Origin: Chryseobacterium aurantiacum
GTDB lineage: Bacteria; Bacteroidota; Bacteroidia; Flavobacteriales; Weeksellaceae
NCBI RefSeq assembly: GCF_003020585.1
Contig: NZ_PXUE01000002.1
Coordinates: 806,001-870,000, forward strand
DNA: 64,000 nt
Direction: 5' to 3'
Both the position numbers and the translations under genes were made by a program. The notes below the pieces were generated by a model. That model had not been told where the DNA came from and searched no databases. It saw only the letters and a program-made list of their open reading frames with translations. Position 1 is the stretch's first letter, and the number at the start of each line of letters is the position of its first letter. Shown here piece after piece: positions 44,023 through 52,364 of this stretch.

Positions 44023-44706
44023 ATGAATCAGCAGCCACCCACCAACAATATCTCTCCCTTTCTCAAAGTCTGTGGTCTGACAAAGTCTGAACAGATTCAG
44101 GAATTGATCAATATAAAAGTAGATTTTCTGGGCTTTATCTTTTATGAAAAATCACCAAGATATGTTCTGAATCATTTGAGTTTAGATGATATTGCCAAAT
44201 TTAATCATTCGGGGAAAGTTGCGGTTTTTGTAAATGAAAGTATGGAGAGAATTATTGAAATAGTTGAAAAAGGAAAGCTCAATCATATCCAATTGCACGG
44301 TGATGAAAATGAAGATTTTATTATTGATATAAGAAAGAAACTAAATCCTGAAGTTAAAATCATCAAGGTTATAAGAATTGGAAATAATACAATTGAAAAC
44401 AAAAATAAAATAGAACAAACTTTCAATAATCGCCCAAAAGACTCCCAGCAGCCTATCAGCTATTACCTGTTTGATACAGACAGCAAGGCTTTCGGAGGAA
44501 CAGGGCAACAGTTTGACTGGAAATTATTGAATGAATTTAAAATCCCTCTACCCTATTTTCTGAGTGGCGGCATTTCAGAAGAAAATATTGAAAACATTGA
44601 ATTTTTACATCAAAAACCTTTTGCCATTGATATCAATTCAAAATTTGAACTAAAGCCCGGTGATAAGGATATTGAAAGGATAAAACAATTTAAAACCAGT
44701 ATTTGA
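44023..44706 (+). CDS. trpF: Phosphoribosylanthranilate isomerase
   Basis: This 227-residue TIM-barrel enzyme performs the Amadori rearrangement in tryptophan synthesis. The catalytic Cys lies in LKVCGLTKSEQI and the catalytic Asp in YLFDTDSKAFGGTGQQFDW; LSGGISEENIE and AIDINSKFELKPGDKD complete the phosphate site. The last block reads INSKFE where many homologues have VSSGVE, a mild divergence. Confidence 0.95.
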   Translation: MNQQPPTNNISPFLKVCGLTKSEQIQELINIKVDFLGFIFYEKSPRYVLNHLSLDDIAKFNHSGKVAVFVNESMERIIEIVEKGKLNHIQLHGDENEDFIIDIRKKLNPEVKIIKVIRIGNNTIENKNKIEQTFNNRPKDSQQPISYYLFDTDSKAFGGTGQQFDWKLLNEFKIPLPYFLSGGISEENIENIEFLHQKPFAIDINSKFELKPGDKDIERIKQFKTSI

Positions 44707-44740
44707 TCATCTTCATTAAATTTAATTACGATTGAAAATT

Positions 44741-45286
44741 ATGAAATACCAAATAAAACAAGCCAACGAATTAACAGAAAAGGAGATAGAGCATATTCTT
44801 CAACTTTGGGAGGTAACGGAATGGAATATGATGAAACCAGATTATTTCCGTGTTTTCTTTAAAGATTCAGAGTTTCATTTGCTATTGGATAACACGCCAG
44901 AAATATTGGCCATTATTCGGGTTAATTTCGATTTTACCCTGAAAATCCTTGAAAAAGAATACTCCTTTGCAGAGGTTGTAGGATTTGTTGCTACCCCTAG
45001 AAAAAAAGGATATGGATCCACGTTAATTCAATATTTTACTGAAAATGTAAAAGAAAGAAATAGGGAAACTATTGGTTTTTGTCATTCCGAACTTCGCCCG
45101 TTTTATGAAAAACATGAGATCGAAATTCTTTACGACAAGGCCAAAATGATAAAGGAAAACATAGATTCTGAATGGATCAATTCTGATGATGATGATATTT
45201 TAATTTTCAAAGTATCAGATGAAAGAAAAAAATTGCTCGGTCAGCTGAGTACAAAAAATAATGCTTATTTAATTACTAAAGAATAA
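44741..45286 (+). CDS. GNAT-like N-acetyltransferase inside the trp operon
   Basis: This protein of about 181 residues has GNAT-like features: [25 protein letters not shown] carries the acetyl-CoA loop (RKKGYG, matching R/Q-x-x-G-x-G/A), and a [18 protein letters not shown] block resembles the C-terminal F-Y-x-K/H-x-G motif. The acceptor is unknown. It sits 34 bp after trpF and 4 bp before trpB, so it must be co-transcribed with tryptophan synthesis and subject to the attenuator. I chose the ATG at 44741; an in-frame TTG at 44732 is less likely. Confidence 0.8.
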   Translation: MKYQIKQANELTEKEIEHILQLWEVTEWNMMKPDYFRVFFKDSEFHLLLDNTPEILAIIRVNFDFTLKILEKEYSFAEVVGFVATPRKKGYGSTLIQYFTENVKERNRETIGFCHSELRPFYEKHEIEILYDKAKMIKENIDSEWINSDDDDILIFKVSDERKKLLGQLSTKNNAYLITKE

Positions 45287-45290
45287 AGAA

Positions 45291-46469
45291 ATGAATTATA
45301 AAAACCCCGATGAAAACGGATATTATGGAGAGTTTGGCGGCGCTTTTATCCCTGAAATGCTCTATCCTAACGTAGAAGAATTACAAAAAAACTATCTTGA
45401 GATCATAGAATCTGAAGACTTCCAGAGCGAATATCAGGATTTACTTAAAGACTATGTAGGAAGAGCTACTCCACTTTATTTTGCAAAAAATCTGAGTGAA
45501 AAATATAAAACCAAAATCTACTTAAAAAGAGAAGACCTTAACCATACAGGGGCTCACAAAATCAATAATGCCCTAGGACAGGTTCTATTGGCAAAACGCC
45601 TTGGAAAAACAAGGATCATTGCTGAAACCGGTGCCGGACAACATGGTGTAGCCACTGCAACAGCCTGTGCACTTCTTGGCCTTGAATGTATAGTGTACAT
45701 GGGAGAAATCGATATCCAGAGACAGGCCCCGAATGTGGCAAGAATGAAAATGCTGGGTGCAGAAGTTATAGCCGCTACTTCAGGTTCCAAAACATTGAAA
45801 GACGCTGTAAACGAAGCATTAAGAGACTGGATCAACAATCCTGTAACCACTCATTATGTAATTGGAAGTGTGGTGGGCCCTCATCCTTTCCCTGATCTGG
45901 TGGCAAGGTTTCAAAGTATCATTTCAAAGGAGATCAAGGAACAGCTTAAAGAAAAAATAGGAAGAGAAAATCCGGATTATGTTATTGCCTGCGTAGGTGG
46001 AGGAAGCAATGCTGCAGGAACATTCTATCATTTTGTAAATGAAAAAGAAGTAAAAATCATCGCGGCAGAGGCGGGCGGTCTGGGAGTGGATTCTGGTAAA
46101 TCAGCCGCTACTACATTTCTGGGAACATTGGGAGTACTTCACGGAAGTAAAAGCCTTGTGATGCAGACTGCAGACGGGCAGGTTATTGAGCCTCATTCTA
46201 TTTCTGCAGGGCTTGACTATCCGGGTATCGGACCATTTCATGCTAATTTATTCAAAGAAAACAGAGCCGAATTTTTCAGTATTAATGATGATGAAGCTTT
46301 AAAATGTGCCTTCGAACTAACAAAACTGGAAGGAATTATACCGGCTTTGGAAAGTTCCCATGCTCTTGCTGTTTTAGATAAAAAGAAATTTAATGAAGAA
46401 GATATTGTAGTCATTTGCCTGAGTGGCCGTGGAGATAAGGATATGGAAACGTATTTGAAAAATCTGTAA
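45291..46469 (+). CDS. trpB: Tryptophan synthase beta chain
   Basis: This 392-residue PLP enzyme condenses indole with serine. The PLP lysine lies in [43 protein letters not shown] and the phosphate-binding [12 protein letters not shown] loop follow. It is the standard TrpB1 type that pairs with TrpA. The preceding GNAT gene ends 4 bp upstream. Confidence 0.98.
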   Translation: MNYKNPDENGYYGEFGGAFIPEMLYPNVEELQKNYLEIIESEDFQSEYQDLLKDYVGRATPLYFAKNLSEKYKTKIYLKREDLNHTGAHKINNALGQVLLAKRLGKTRIIAETGAGQHGVATATACALLGLECIVYMGEIDIQRQAPNVARMKMLGAEVIAATSGSKTLKDAVNEALRDWINNPVTTHYVIGSVVGPHPFPDLVARFQSIISKEIKEQLKEKIGRENPDYVIACVGGGSNAAGTFYHFVNEKEVKIIAAEAGGLGVDSGKSAATTFLGTLGVLHGSKSLVMQTADGQVIEPHSISAGLDYPGIGPFHANLFKENRAEFFSINDDEALKCAFELTKLEGIIPALESSHALAVLDKKKFNEEDIVVICLSGRGDKDMETYLKNL

Positions 46470-46554
46470 AATATATTGCTATAAATGATTTCTGCACACA
46501 AAGCTGCATCATGAATACATTTTACAGGAACATAGTAATACAATAAAGAAAAAC

Positions 46555-47289
46555 ATGAAAAAACTAAATATATATTTCACTGCAGGAGTTCCGCAACTGG
46601 AAGATACTACAGACATTATAAAACTGATTCAGGATTCGGGAGCAGACATGATTGAGATCGGAATGCCCTACTCTGATCCCGTGGCAGACGGTCCTGTTAT
46701 TCAAAAAGCTCATGAACAGGCCTTACAGAATGGGATGACCATTGAAAAGCTTCTTTCTCAGTTAAAAACAATAAAGAATGAGATTAGAATTCCAATTATT
46801 TTGATGGGATACATCAATCCTGTTTTAAGTTTTGGATTTGAAAAATTTTGCAAGGAATGTTCAGAGAGCGGAGTTTCCGGGCTGATACTTCCCGATCTTC
46901 CTCCTATTGAATTTGAGAAAAACTATCAGCATATTCTAAAGCAATATAACCTTAATTTTACCTTTTTAGTTACTCCGGAAACTTCAAATGAAAGAATACA
47001 GTATCTTGATTCTTTAAGCTCCGGGTTTTTGTATGCTGTAAGTTCCTCCTCTACCACAGGAAATGAAAATGCCGTGTTGAAGAATGAAAATTATTTAAGC
47101 AGATTAGCAGATCTTCCATTAAAAAATCCTGTCATGATTGGTTTCGGAATAAAATCAAAGGAAGATTTTGAAAATGTAACCGAAAAAGCGGATGGAGGGA
47201 TCATAGGAACAGCTTTTGTAAACATTTTACTTCAGGATAAAGATTTGAAGAAAAGTGCCATAGATTTTATCCATTCCATAAAAGCTTAA
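46555..47289 (+). CDS. trpA: Tryptophan synthase alpha chain
   Basis: This 244-residue TIM barrel cleaves indole-3-glycerol phosphate to indole and glyceraldehyde-3-phosphate. Catalytic Glu is in MIEIGMPYSDPVADGPVIQ, and catalytic Asp in GLILPDLPPIEFE. It is slightly shorter than E. coli TrpA (268), with a trimmed C-terminus. Last gene of the trp operon; lipB follows within 35 bp but has its own -7 element. Confidence 0.97.
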   Translation: MKKLNIYFTAGVPQLEDTTDIIKLIQDSGADMIEIGMPYSDPVADGPVIQKAHEQALQNGMTIEKLLSQLKTIKNEIRIPIILMGYINPVLSFGFEKFCKECSESGVSGLILPDLPPIEFEKNYQHILKQYNLNFTFLVTPETSNERIQYLDSLSSGFLYAVSSSSTTGNENAVLKNENYLSRLADLPLKNPVMIGFGIKSKEDFENVTEKADGGIIGTAFVNILLQDKDLKKSAIDFIHSIKA

Positions 47290-47296
47290 AATTCAC

Positions 47297-47304
47297 TAAA
47301 TTTG
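47297..47304 (+). promoter_or_regulatory. -7 box for lipB
   Basis: TAAATTTG (47297-47304) matches the -7 consensus. An ATG at 47306 lies only one base after it and would precede or coincide with transcription start, so the ATG at 47321 is the likely initiator. No clear -33 TTG was identified. Confidence 0.5.
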
Positions 47305-47320
47305 TATGTCAAAAATTGAA

Positions 47321-48049
47321 ATGAATACAAATCAGAATAAAGCAGTAGAATTTGAAGATTTAGGAATCAAAGAATATCAACCCGCCTGGGATTATCAGGA
47401 ACAACTGATGAAAGCTATTATTGATACCAAAATAAAAAACAGAGATCTTCCATCAGAACAGCATATTACTACATCTAACCATCTCCTTCTGGTAGAGCAT
47501 CCACATGTTTACACATTGGGAAAAAGCGGACATGAGGAAAATATGCTTGCCGGCATTGATAAGTTGAAAGAGATTGAAGCCACCTATGTGAAAACCAATC
47601 GTGGCGGAGATATTACCTATCATGGCTATGGTCAGATTGTTGGATACCCTGTTTTAGATCTTGAAAACTTCTTTACCGATATTCATCTTTATATGAGAAA
47701 TCTGGAAGAAGTAATCATCAGAACCATTGGTGAATTCGGTCTTAAAGGAGAACGTTCCCAAGGAGAAACCGGTGTTTGGCTGGATGTGGGGAAACCTTAT
47801 GCCAGAAAGATCTGTGCTATGGGAGTAAAAGCTTCAAGATGGGTAACGCTTCATGGTTTTGCATTGAATGTGAATACGGATATGCGTTATTTTGAATACA
47901 TTATTCCGTGTGGGATAAAAGATAAACAGGTTACTTCATTACAGAGAGAACTTGAAAGAGAATTGACCTCCGAAGAAGTGGAAAGTGTAAAGTCCAATAT
48001 CAGAAAACACTTTGCTGACGTTTTTCAGGCTGAACTGATCTACAAATAA
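47321..48049 (+). CDS. lipB: Octanoyltransferase LipB
   Basis: This protein of about 242 residues transfers octanoyl from ACP to lipoyl-dependent enzymes. It has LLVEHPHVYTLGKSGHEENML, RGGDITYHGYGQIVGYPVLDL, the catalytic Lys in RKICAMGVKASRWVTLHGFALNV, and the catalytic Cys in YIIPCGIKDKQVTSL. I chose the ATG at 47321 because a -7 box ends at 47304. An in-frame ATG at 47306 would add five residues. Confidence 0.94.
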   Translation: MNTNQNKAVEFEDLGIKEYQPAWDYQEQLMKAIIDTKIKNRDLPSEQHITTSNHLLLVEHPHVYTLGKSGHEENMLAGIDKLKEIEATYVKTNRGGDITYHGYGQIVGYPVLDLENFFTDIHLYMRNLEEVIIRTIGEFGLKGERSQGETGVWLDVGKPYARKICAMGVKASRWVTLHGFALNVNTDMRYFEYIIPCGIKDKQVTSLQRELERELTSEEVESVKSNIRKHFADVFQAELIYK

Positions 48050-48112
48050 TTTTTAAATCAATGAAGAGCCTTTGCTAGCTTATGTGGTAAGTCTCTTCAT
48101 TATTAATAAAAC

Positions 48113-48145
48113 AAACCCAGTTTCAATAATTGAAACTGGGTTTTT
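48113..48145 (+). terminator. Terminator of the trp-lipB unit
   Basis: AAACCCAGTTTCAA (48113-48126) pairs perfectly with TTGAAACTGGGTTT (48130-48143) around TAA and is followed by Ts. Confidence 0.9.
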
Positions 48146-48294
48146 AGTTTTTAAGATTCACAGACCATTACTTTCAATAGTATTAATCACCTATCTTATT
48201 ATTTTCATTAATAATTCAATATAAAATTTAGTAGTTTTTTATTTTTTAAAAAAAAATATTGCCAGTATTATAATTTTTTATAATTTTATTATCA

Positions 48295-48314
48295 CTAAAT
48301 AGTGAACTATTTAG
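48295..48314. promoter_or_regulatory. Perfect dyad upstream of protein-glutaminase gene
   Basis: CTAAATAGT (48295-48303), GA, ACTATTTAG (48306-48314) is a perfect 9-bp inverted repeat 31 bp before the start codon. Its position is that of an operator at or near the transcription start. No -7 consensus was found nearby, so the promoter may need an activator. Confidence 0.5.
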
Positions 48315-48345
48315 AAAAATCATTACCCACCAAAATATAAGAACT

Positions 48346-49296
48346 ATGAAAAAATTTTTGCTATCCATGATGGTATTTGTGGCAGCGCTGTCATTCAATG
48401 CCTGTTCAGATTCTAATGCGAATCAGGAAACCGTAAACCCACAATCTAAAGAAGTTGCATTGAAAGAGTTCGGAAGAACTGTTCCAACAGGGCTCGATAA
48501 GGAAGACGGAAAATATAAAGTTTCCTTTATTCTTTCAGCTCAGCCTTATGAAATTAAAGACACTAAGGAAAACGAAGCTTACATTTCCATGATCAGCCAG
48601 GCTGTAAAAAATGAATCTCCGGTTCATATTTTCCTTAAGGCTAATTCCAATGAAATTGCGAAAGTTGAAAAGGCTACCGCAGAGGATGTAAAATTCTTCA
48701 AGTCTACCCTAACTAAGGAAGAGAGAGGAACAACCGATAGATTAACGAGTGTTATTCCTAATCTTGCTACTTTAAACAGTCTATTTACTCAAATTAAAAA
48801 CCAGTCTTGCGGAACTTCTACAGCCTCATCTCCTTGTATTACATTTAGATATCCTGTAGATGGATGCTATGCAAGAGCGCACAAGATGAGACAGATCTTA
48901 AACAATGCAGGATATGAGTGTGAAAAACAATTTGTATATGGTAATTTAAGAGCCTCTACCGGTACCTGCTGTGTATCATGGGTATATCACGTAGCCATCC
49001 TTGTAAGCTTTAAAAATGCATCCGGTGTGGTTGAAAAAAGAATTATTGACCCGTCTCTAAACTCAACAGGTCCTATTACAGATACCGCATGGAGAGCTGC
49101 ATGCACCAACTCAACTTGTGGATCTACTTCTGTTTCATCTTTTGCTAATACAGCAGGAAATGTTTACTACAGAAGCCCATCAGGATCTTTATTGTATGAT
49201 AACAATCTGGTGAATACCAATTGTACACTAACGGCATTCTCAGCTCTTTCAGGCTGTTCTGCTCCGGTACCTAGTACAGCACATTGCGGATTCTAA
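48346..49296 (+). CDS. Protein-glutaminase precursor (EC 3.5.1.44)
   Basis: This 316-residue secreted precursor closely resembles the Chryseobacterium proteolyticum enzyme that deamidates glutamine side chains in proteins to glutamate. A signal peptide (1-19, LSFNAC) and an inhibitory propeptide (to about residue 132) precede the mature enzyme, which would start at Leu133 (LTSVIPNLATLNSLF). The catalytic triad is visible as Cys174 (PVDGCYARAHKM), His215 (WVYHVAILV) and Asp235 (RIIDPSL). The spacings of 41 and 20 residues equal those of the known Cys42-His83-Asp103. At least ten Cys in the mature part suggest disulfides. The Cys20 lipobox-like site could briefly tether the proenzyme. Confidence 0.95.
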   Translation: MKKFLLSMMVFVAALSFNACSDSNANQETVNPQSKEVALKEFGRTVPTGLDKEDGKYKVSFILSAQPYEIKDTKENEAYISMISQAVKNESPVHIFLKANSNEIAKVEKATAEDVKFFKSTLTKEERGTTDRLTSVIPNLATLNSLFTQIKNQSCGTSTASSPCITFRYPVDGCYARAHKMRQILNNAGYECEKQFVYGNLRASTGTCCVSWVYHVAILVSFKNASGVVEKRIIDPSLNSTGPITDTAWRAACTNSTCGSTSVSSFANTAGNVYYRSPSGSLLYDNNLVNTNCTLTAFSALSGCSAPVPSTAHCGF

Positions 49297-49308
49297 CTAA
49301 ATTTTATA

Positions 49309-49343
49309 AAGCTCCTGCATTTATTTATATATTGCAGGAGCTT
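49309..49343 (+). terminator. Stem-loop between protein-glutaminase and small lipoprotein genes
   Basis: AAGCTCCTGCA (49309-49319) pairs with TGCAGGAGCTT (49333-49343) over a 13-base loop. No T run follows, so it may be a leaky terminator or an mRNA-stabilising 3' structure, leaving the downstream gene at a lower level. Confidence 0.65.
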
Positions 49344-49363
49344 CTTACTCAATACTTATTATT

Positions 49364-49675
49364 ATGAAAACCTGGACCTATTTATTATTACTGTTTACCA
49401 TGATTGCATCCTGTTCTTCTAATTCTGAATCCCAGAAACTAACCTGGTATAATAAAGCAACCATCACCAATATTCTTGAAGATCCGGATAAACCGGAAGA
49501 AGTTGTACGGGTAGCCATTGGTATAAGTGCCCAGGTCTTTTACCTTTCAAAAAAATCTTCCGACTATAAAGTGTTGATGGAAAAGGTAAATCTAAGTTTT
49601 AAAAAGGGTAACATTTATAATATAGGTGTTGAAAATAATACCAATATCATCAAACAGATTAATGAGGTAAAATAA
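49364..49675 (+). CDS. Small lipoprotein downstream of protein-glutaminase
   Basis: Not recognised. The 103 residues start with a lipoprotein signal peptide (LFTMIASCSSN, Cys about residue 17). The mature part of about 86 residues is predicted mixed alpha/beta, with a hydrophobic central strand VVRVAIGISAQVFYLS. It lies 67 bp after the protein-glutaminase gene on the same strand, beyond a T-less hairpin. A periplasmic inhibitor or chaperone of the protease-like enzyme is conceivable but unproven. Confidence 0.78.
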   Translation: MKTWTYLLLLFTMIASCSSNSESQKLTWYNKATITNILEDPDKPEEVVRVAIGISAQVFYLSKKSSDYKVLMEKVNLSFKKGNIYNIGVENNTNIIKQINEVK

Positions 49676-49706
49676 TCCTTGAATTTTATGTTCAAGAGGC
49701 ACAGCC

Positions 49707-50459
49707 TTATCTGATTACAGAAATACCTGCATCCACTTTTATCTCGGTACCATGAATATAGGACGCTTCTTCTGATGCAAGAAACAGAACTACATTGGCA
49801 ATCTCCGATGGTTCTCCCTGTCTTTTGAAAGGTATTGTTGGAATAATATCCAAAACCGCTCCTTCTATTTGCTCCGCAGTCAGCCCTGTATTATTAAAAA
49901 TATTGGTCTTGATATGTCCCGGACTTACTCCATTCACGCGAATTCCTCGTTCTGTAAGTTCAACAGCAAATGTTTTGATGAAAGACTGTACCGCAGACTT
50001 TGCCGCAGAATACACCGAAAAGTTATGCATCGCAATATCTGTTGCCACAGAAGTATTAAAAATAACGGAACTTCCCTTTTCCATTAAAGGTAATATCTGC
50101 TGAACGGTAAAAAAGGGGCCTTTTGCCAATACATTAAAGAGTTCATCAAAATGTTCTTCTTCAACATTTTCTATGGGTGCAAACTTCCCGTAACCAGCAT
50201 TCACAAAGAGAACATCAACTTTCTCTGTATGCTTTCTGACTTCTTCCTGCAGTTTCATGAGATCCCCCATATTTCCGGCATTTGAGACAATTCCAGAAGC
50301 ATTTTTTCCTAGTTTTTCCAGAGCCTTATTTATGGTTTCCTTGCTTCTTCCTGTAATAATGGCACTTCCCCCCTGTTTGATAAACTCTTCTGCGGTAGCC
50401 AAACCCATTCCGTTTGTTCCTCCCGTAATTAAAGCTGTTTTGTTTTTAAATTTCTGCAT
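49707..50459 (-). CDS. SDR family NAD(P)-dependent oxidoreductase
   Basis: This 250-residue classical short-chain dehydrogenase has the Rossmann motif TGGTNGMGLATA near the N-terminus, NAGYG, the catalytic Ser in FNTSVATDIA, and Tyr-x3-Lys as YSAAKSA. The first cofactor loop ends in GRSKE, suggesting NADP preference. Substrate unknown. It is divergent from the nitroreductase-ohrR-ohr operon. Confidence 0.88.
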   Translation of the reverse strand: MQKFKNKTALITGGTNGMGLATAEEFIKQGGSAIITGRSKETINKALEKLGKNASGIVSNAGNMGDLMKLQEEVRKHTEKVDVLFVNAGYGKFAPIENVEEEHFDELFNVLAKGPFFTVQQILPLMEKGSSVIFNTSVATDIAMHNFSVYSAAKSAVQSFIKTFAVELTERGIRVNGVSPGHIKTNIFNNTGLTAEQIEGAVLDIIPTIPFKRQGEPSEIANVVLFLASEEASYIHGTEIKVDAGISVIR

Positions 50460-50759
50460 TGTTTTTAGTTTAAAATTCTAATGCAAAGATTGGAATACCC
50501 AGAATGGAAAAAAATCCGAATCGTGCGGAAATACTAAAGAATAGAATGATAAACCAGTGAAAATTTAAGTATACCCTCTTCGTTGTTTAAATATACATGC
50601 AGTAGTATTTTATAAAATAAATAATCATTATTAATAAAATCTTTTAAAATTAAATTGCACACAATTTAATTGGCTTTATATTTGTATACTTAATTATCAC
50701 AAAGTAAAACTTGGAAATAGATCATCACCAGGTAATTTTAATTTAAAATAAAAAAGAAA
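50460..50759. other. Divergent intergenic region with ohr-operon promoter
   Basis: About 300 bp between the SDR gene and the nitroreductase gene. It contains the promoter/operator at 50649-50684 and an A/T-rich remainder. On the minus strand an AATCTTTG near 50490 is a weak -7 candidate for the SDR gene. Confidence 0.6.
50649..50684 (+). promoter_or_regulatory. Promoter and OhrR-type operator
   Basis: TTG (50655-50657), 19 bases and TATATTTG (50677-50684) form a canonical promoter. ATTAAATTG (50649-50657) and CAATTTAAT (50662-50670) make a perfect 9-bp inverted repeat with a CACA centre that covers the -33. MarR-family OhrR repressors bind such A/T-rich dyads with an AATTG core, and an ohrR gene is in the operon. 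Binding is inferred. Confidence 0.75.
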
Positions 50760-51392
50760 ATGTCATTATTAGAAGACCTTAATTGGAGACACGCAGTAAA
50801 AGCATATAATCCTGCAAAAAAAGTATCACAAGAAGATTTACATACAATTCTGGAAGCAACAAGGCTTGCCCCTACATCATCAGGGTTGCAACCTTTCCGT
50901 GTTATTGTAGTGGAAAATCAGGAATTGAAAGATAAAATGGTTGCCGGAGCTTTAAATCCTGAGGTGATGAGAGATTCATCCCACGTTTTGGTTTTTGCTG
51001 CATGGGACAGCTACTCCAATGAAAAAATTGACAAAGTATATGATCATCATACAGATGTAAGAGATCTTCCAAGAGGACGTTTTGGAAGCTATACCGATAA
51101 AATCAAGGAAATGTACGGAGCACAAACTCCGGAGGAACATTTTGCTCACACAGCCCGCCAGACTTATATTGCATTGGGTATTGCTTTAGCACAAGCTGCA
51201 GAGCTTAAAATAGACAGTACTCCTGCCGAAGGATTTAGCAATGCTATAGTGGATGAAGTACTTGGATTGAAAGAATTAGGACTGAAAAGTGTAAGCCTTT
51301 TATACCTTGGATACCGTGACGAAGCTAATGACTGGCTGGCTTCTATGAAAAAAGTCCGTGTCCCAATGGATGAGTTTATCATTAAAAAGTAA
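50760..51392 (+). CDS. NAD(P)H-dependent nitroreductase family oxidoreductase
   Basis: This 210-residue FMN enzyme of the NfsB-like family has the N-terminal RHAVKAYNPAKKVSQEDLHTILEATRLAPTSSGLQPFRVIVVEN block, with FMN-contacting Arg and Ser residues, and the C-terminal LGYRDEAND. It probably reduces nitro compounds, quinones or reactive aldehydes. It is first in an operon with ohrR and ohr, which suggests induction by organic peroxides or electrophiles. Confidence 0.88.
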   Translation: MSLLEDLNWRHAVKAYNPAKKVSQEDLHTILEATRLAPTSSGLQPFRVIVVENQELKDKMVAGALNPEVMRDSSHVLVFAAWDSYSNEKIDKVYDHHTDVRDLPRGRFGSYTDKIKEMYGAQTPEEHFAHTARQTYIALGIALAQAAELKIDSTPAEGFSNAIVDEVLGLKELGLKSVSLLYLGYRDEANDWLASMKKVRVPMDEFIIKK

Positions 51393-51421
51393 TACCTTCA
51401 TCGAATCTTTCGTACCAACTT

Positions 51422-51856
51422 ATGGAAAATTCTAAAACACCTAAACTAGCCAATCAGATATGTTTCCCGTTATATGCCATTGCAAAGGAGATCACAGGGC
51501 TTTATCGTCCTTTTCTTGATGAGCTTGACATTACCTATCCTCAGTATCTCGTTATGATGATATTGTGGGAAAATGACGGACTTCCGGTAAGCCATATCGG
51601 AGAAAAACTATTCTTGGACAGTGGAACTCTGACTCCTCTTCTCAAAAGACTGGAGAATAAAGGATTTATCCTAAGAAAACGAAAAAAAGAGGACGAAAGA
51701 GTGGTTGAAGTATTTTTGGCAGAGGCTGGAAAAGAATTACAGAAAAAGGCCTGTGCAATTCCGGGGAAAATTCAGGAAAGATTGGGTATACAACCGGAAG
51801 AACTGTTAGAGCTCAAGGAAATAGTTCTAAGAATATTAAACAAAATAGAAAAATAA
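51422..51856 (+). CDS. ohrR: OhrR-like MarR family regulator
   Basis: This 144-residue winged-helix repressor has the peroxide-sensing Cys in NQICFPLYAIAKEITGLYRPFL (residue 14), as in OhrR, where Cys15 oxidation releases DNA. The wHTH follows (LPVSHIGEKLFLDSGTLTPLLKRLENKGF), with the wing KRKKEDERVVEV. It lies between the nitroreductase gene and ohr; ohr starts one base after its stop. The dyad over the operon promoter is the likely target. Confidence 0.9.
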   Translation: MENSKTPKLANQICFPLYAIAKEITGLYRPFLDELDITYPQYLVMMILWENDGLPVSHIGEKLFLDSGTLTPLLKRLENKGFILRKRKKEDERVVEVFLAEAGKELQKKACAIPGKIQERLGIQPEELLELKEIVLRILNKIEK

Positions 51857-52282
51857 ATGAAAACGTTATATACAACAAAAGTAACCGCTACAGGAGGAAG
51901 AAATGGTCATGTTAAAAGTGAAAACGGAGTGTTGGACCTTGAAGTAAAAATGCCTAAGGCACTTGGAGGAGCTAATGATGACTTCACGAATCCTGAAATG
52001 CTTTTTGCTGCCGGATATTCTGCTTGTTTTGACAGTGCCTTGAACAGAGTAATCAGTTTAGGTAAAGTACAAACCGGTGAAACAACCGTTACCGCACAGG
52101 TTAGCATTGGTCAGATTGAAAATGGAGGTTTCGGGTTGGCAGTGGAACTGGATGTAAATATTCCAGGGGTTTCTATTGAGGAAGCACAATCTTTAACGGA
52201 TAAAGCTCATCAGATTTGCCCTTATTCTAATGCAACAAGAAATAATATTGAGGTAAAACTTTCTGTAACGAATAATGATTAA
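51857..52282 (+). CDS. ohr: Organic hydroperoxide resistance protein Ohr
   Basis: This 141-residue OsmC-fold thiol peroxidase reduces organic hydroperoxides with lipoylated or dithiol donors. Both redox cysteines are present: Cys57 (GYSACFDSAL) and Cys121 (AHQICPYSNATRNN). An Arg in GGRNGHV (residue 15) matches the conserved active-site Arg. Directly adjacent to ohrR. Confidence 0.95.
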   Translation: MKTLYTTKVTATGGRNGHVKSENGVLDLEVKMPKALGGANDDFTNPEMLFAAGYSACFDSALNRVISLGKVQTGETTVTAQVSIGQIENGGFGLAVELDVNIPGVSIEEAQSLTDKAHQICPYSNATRNNIEVKLSVTNND

Positions 52283-52310
52283 TCCAATTTTTTTACAATC
52301 ATAGTAATGA

Positions 52311-52345
52311 AATGAGCTGTTTTGAAATCAAAACAGCTCATTTTT
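52311..52345. terminator. Bidirectional terminator between ohr and the deformylase-like gene
   Basis: TGAGCTGTTTTGA (52313-52325) pairs with TCAAAACAGCTCA (52328-52340), loop AA, with AAT/ATT flanks and a T-rich tail on the plus strand. Confidence 0.88.
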
Positions 52346-52364
52346 ATTTTAAGATATTGGTTAT

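Larger units (their letters stand above)
48050..48345. other. Intergenic region with two hairpins and an operator-like dyad
   Basis: After lipB there is an ATGAAGAG/CTCTTCAT hairpin (48061-48100), the terminator at 48113-48145, about 140 bp of A/T-rich sequence, and a perfect dyad at 48295-48314 upstream of the protein-glutaminase gene. No coding potential seen. Confidence 0.65.

Noticed and set aside
48061..48100. Second regulatory RNA after lipB
   Set aside because: Only an 8-bp ATGAAGAG/CTCTTCAT hairpin is visible, with no conserved core; it probably belongs to the 3' end of the transcript.
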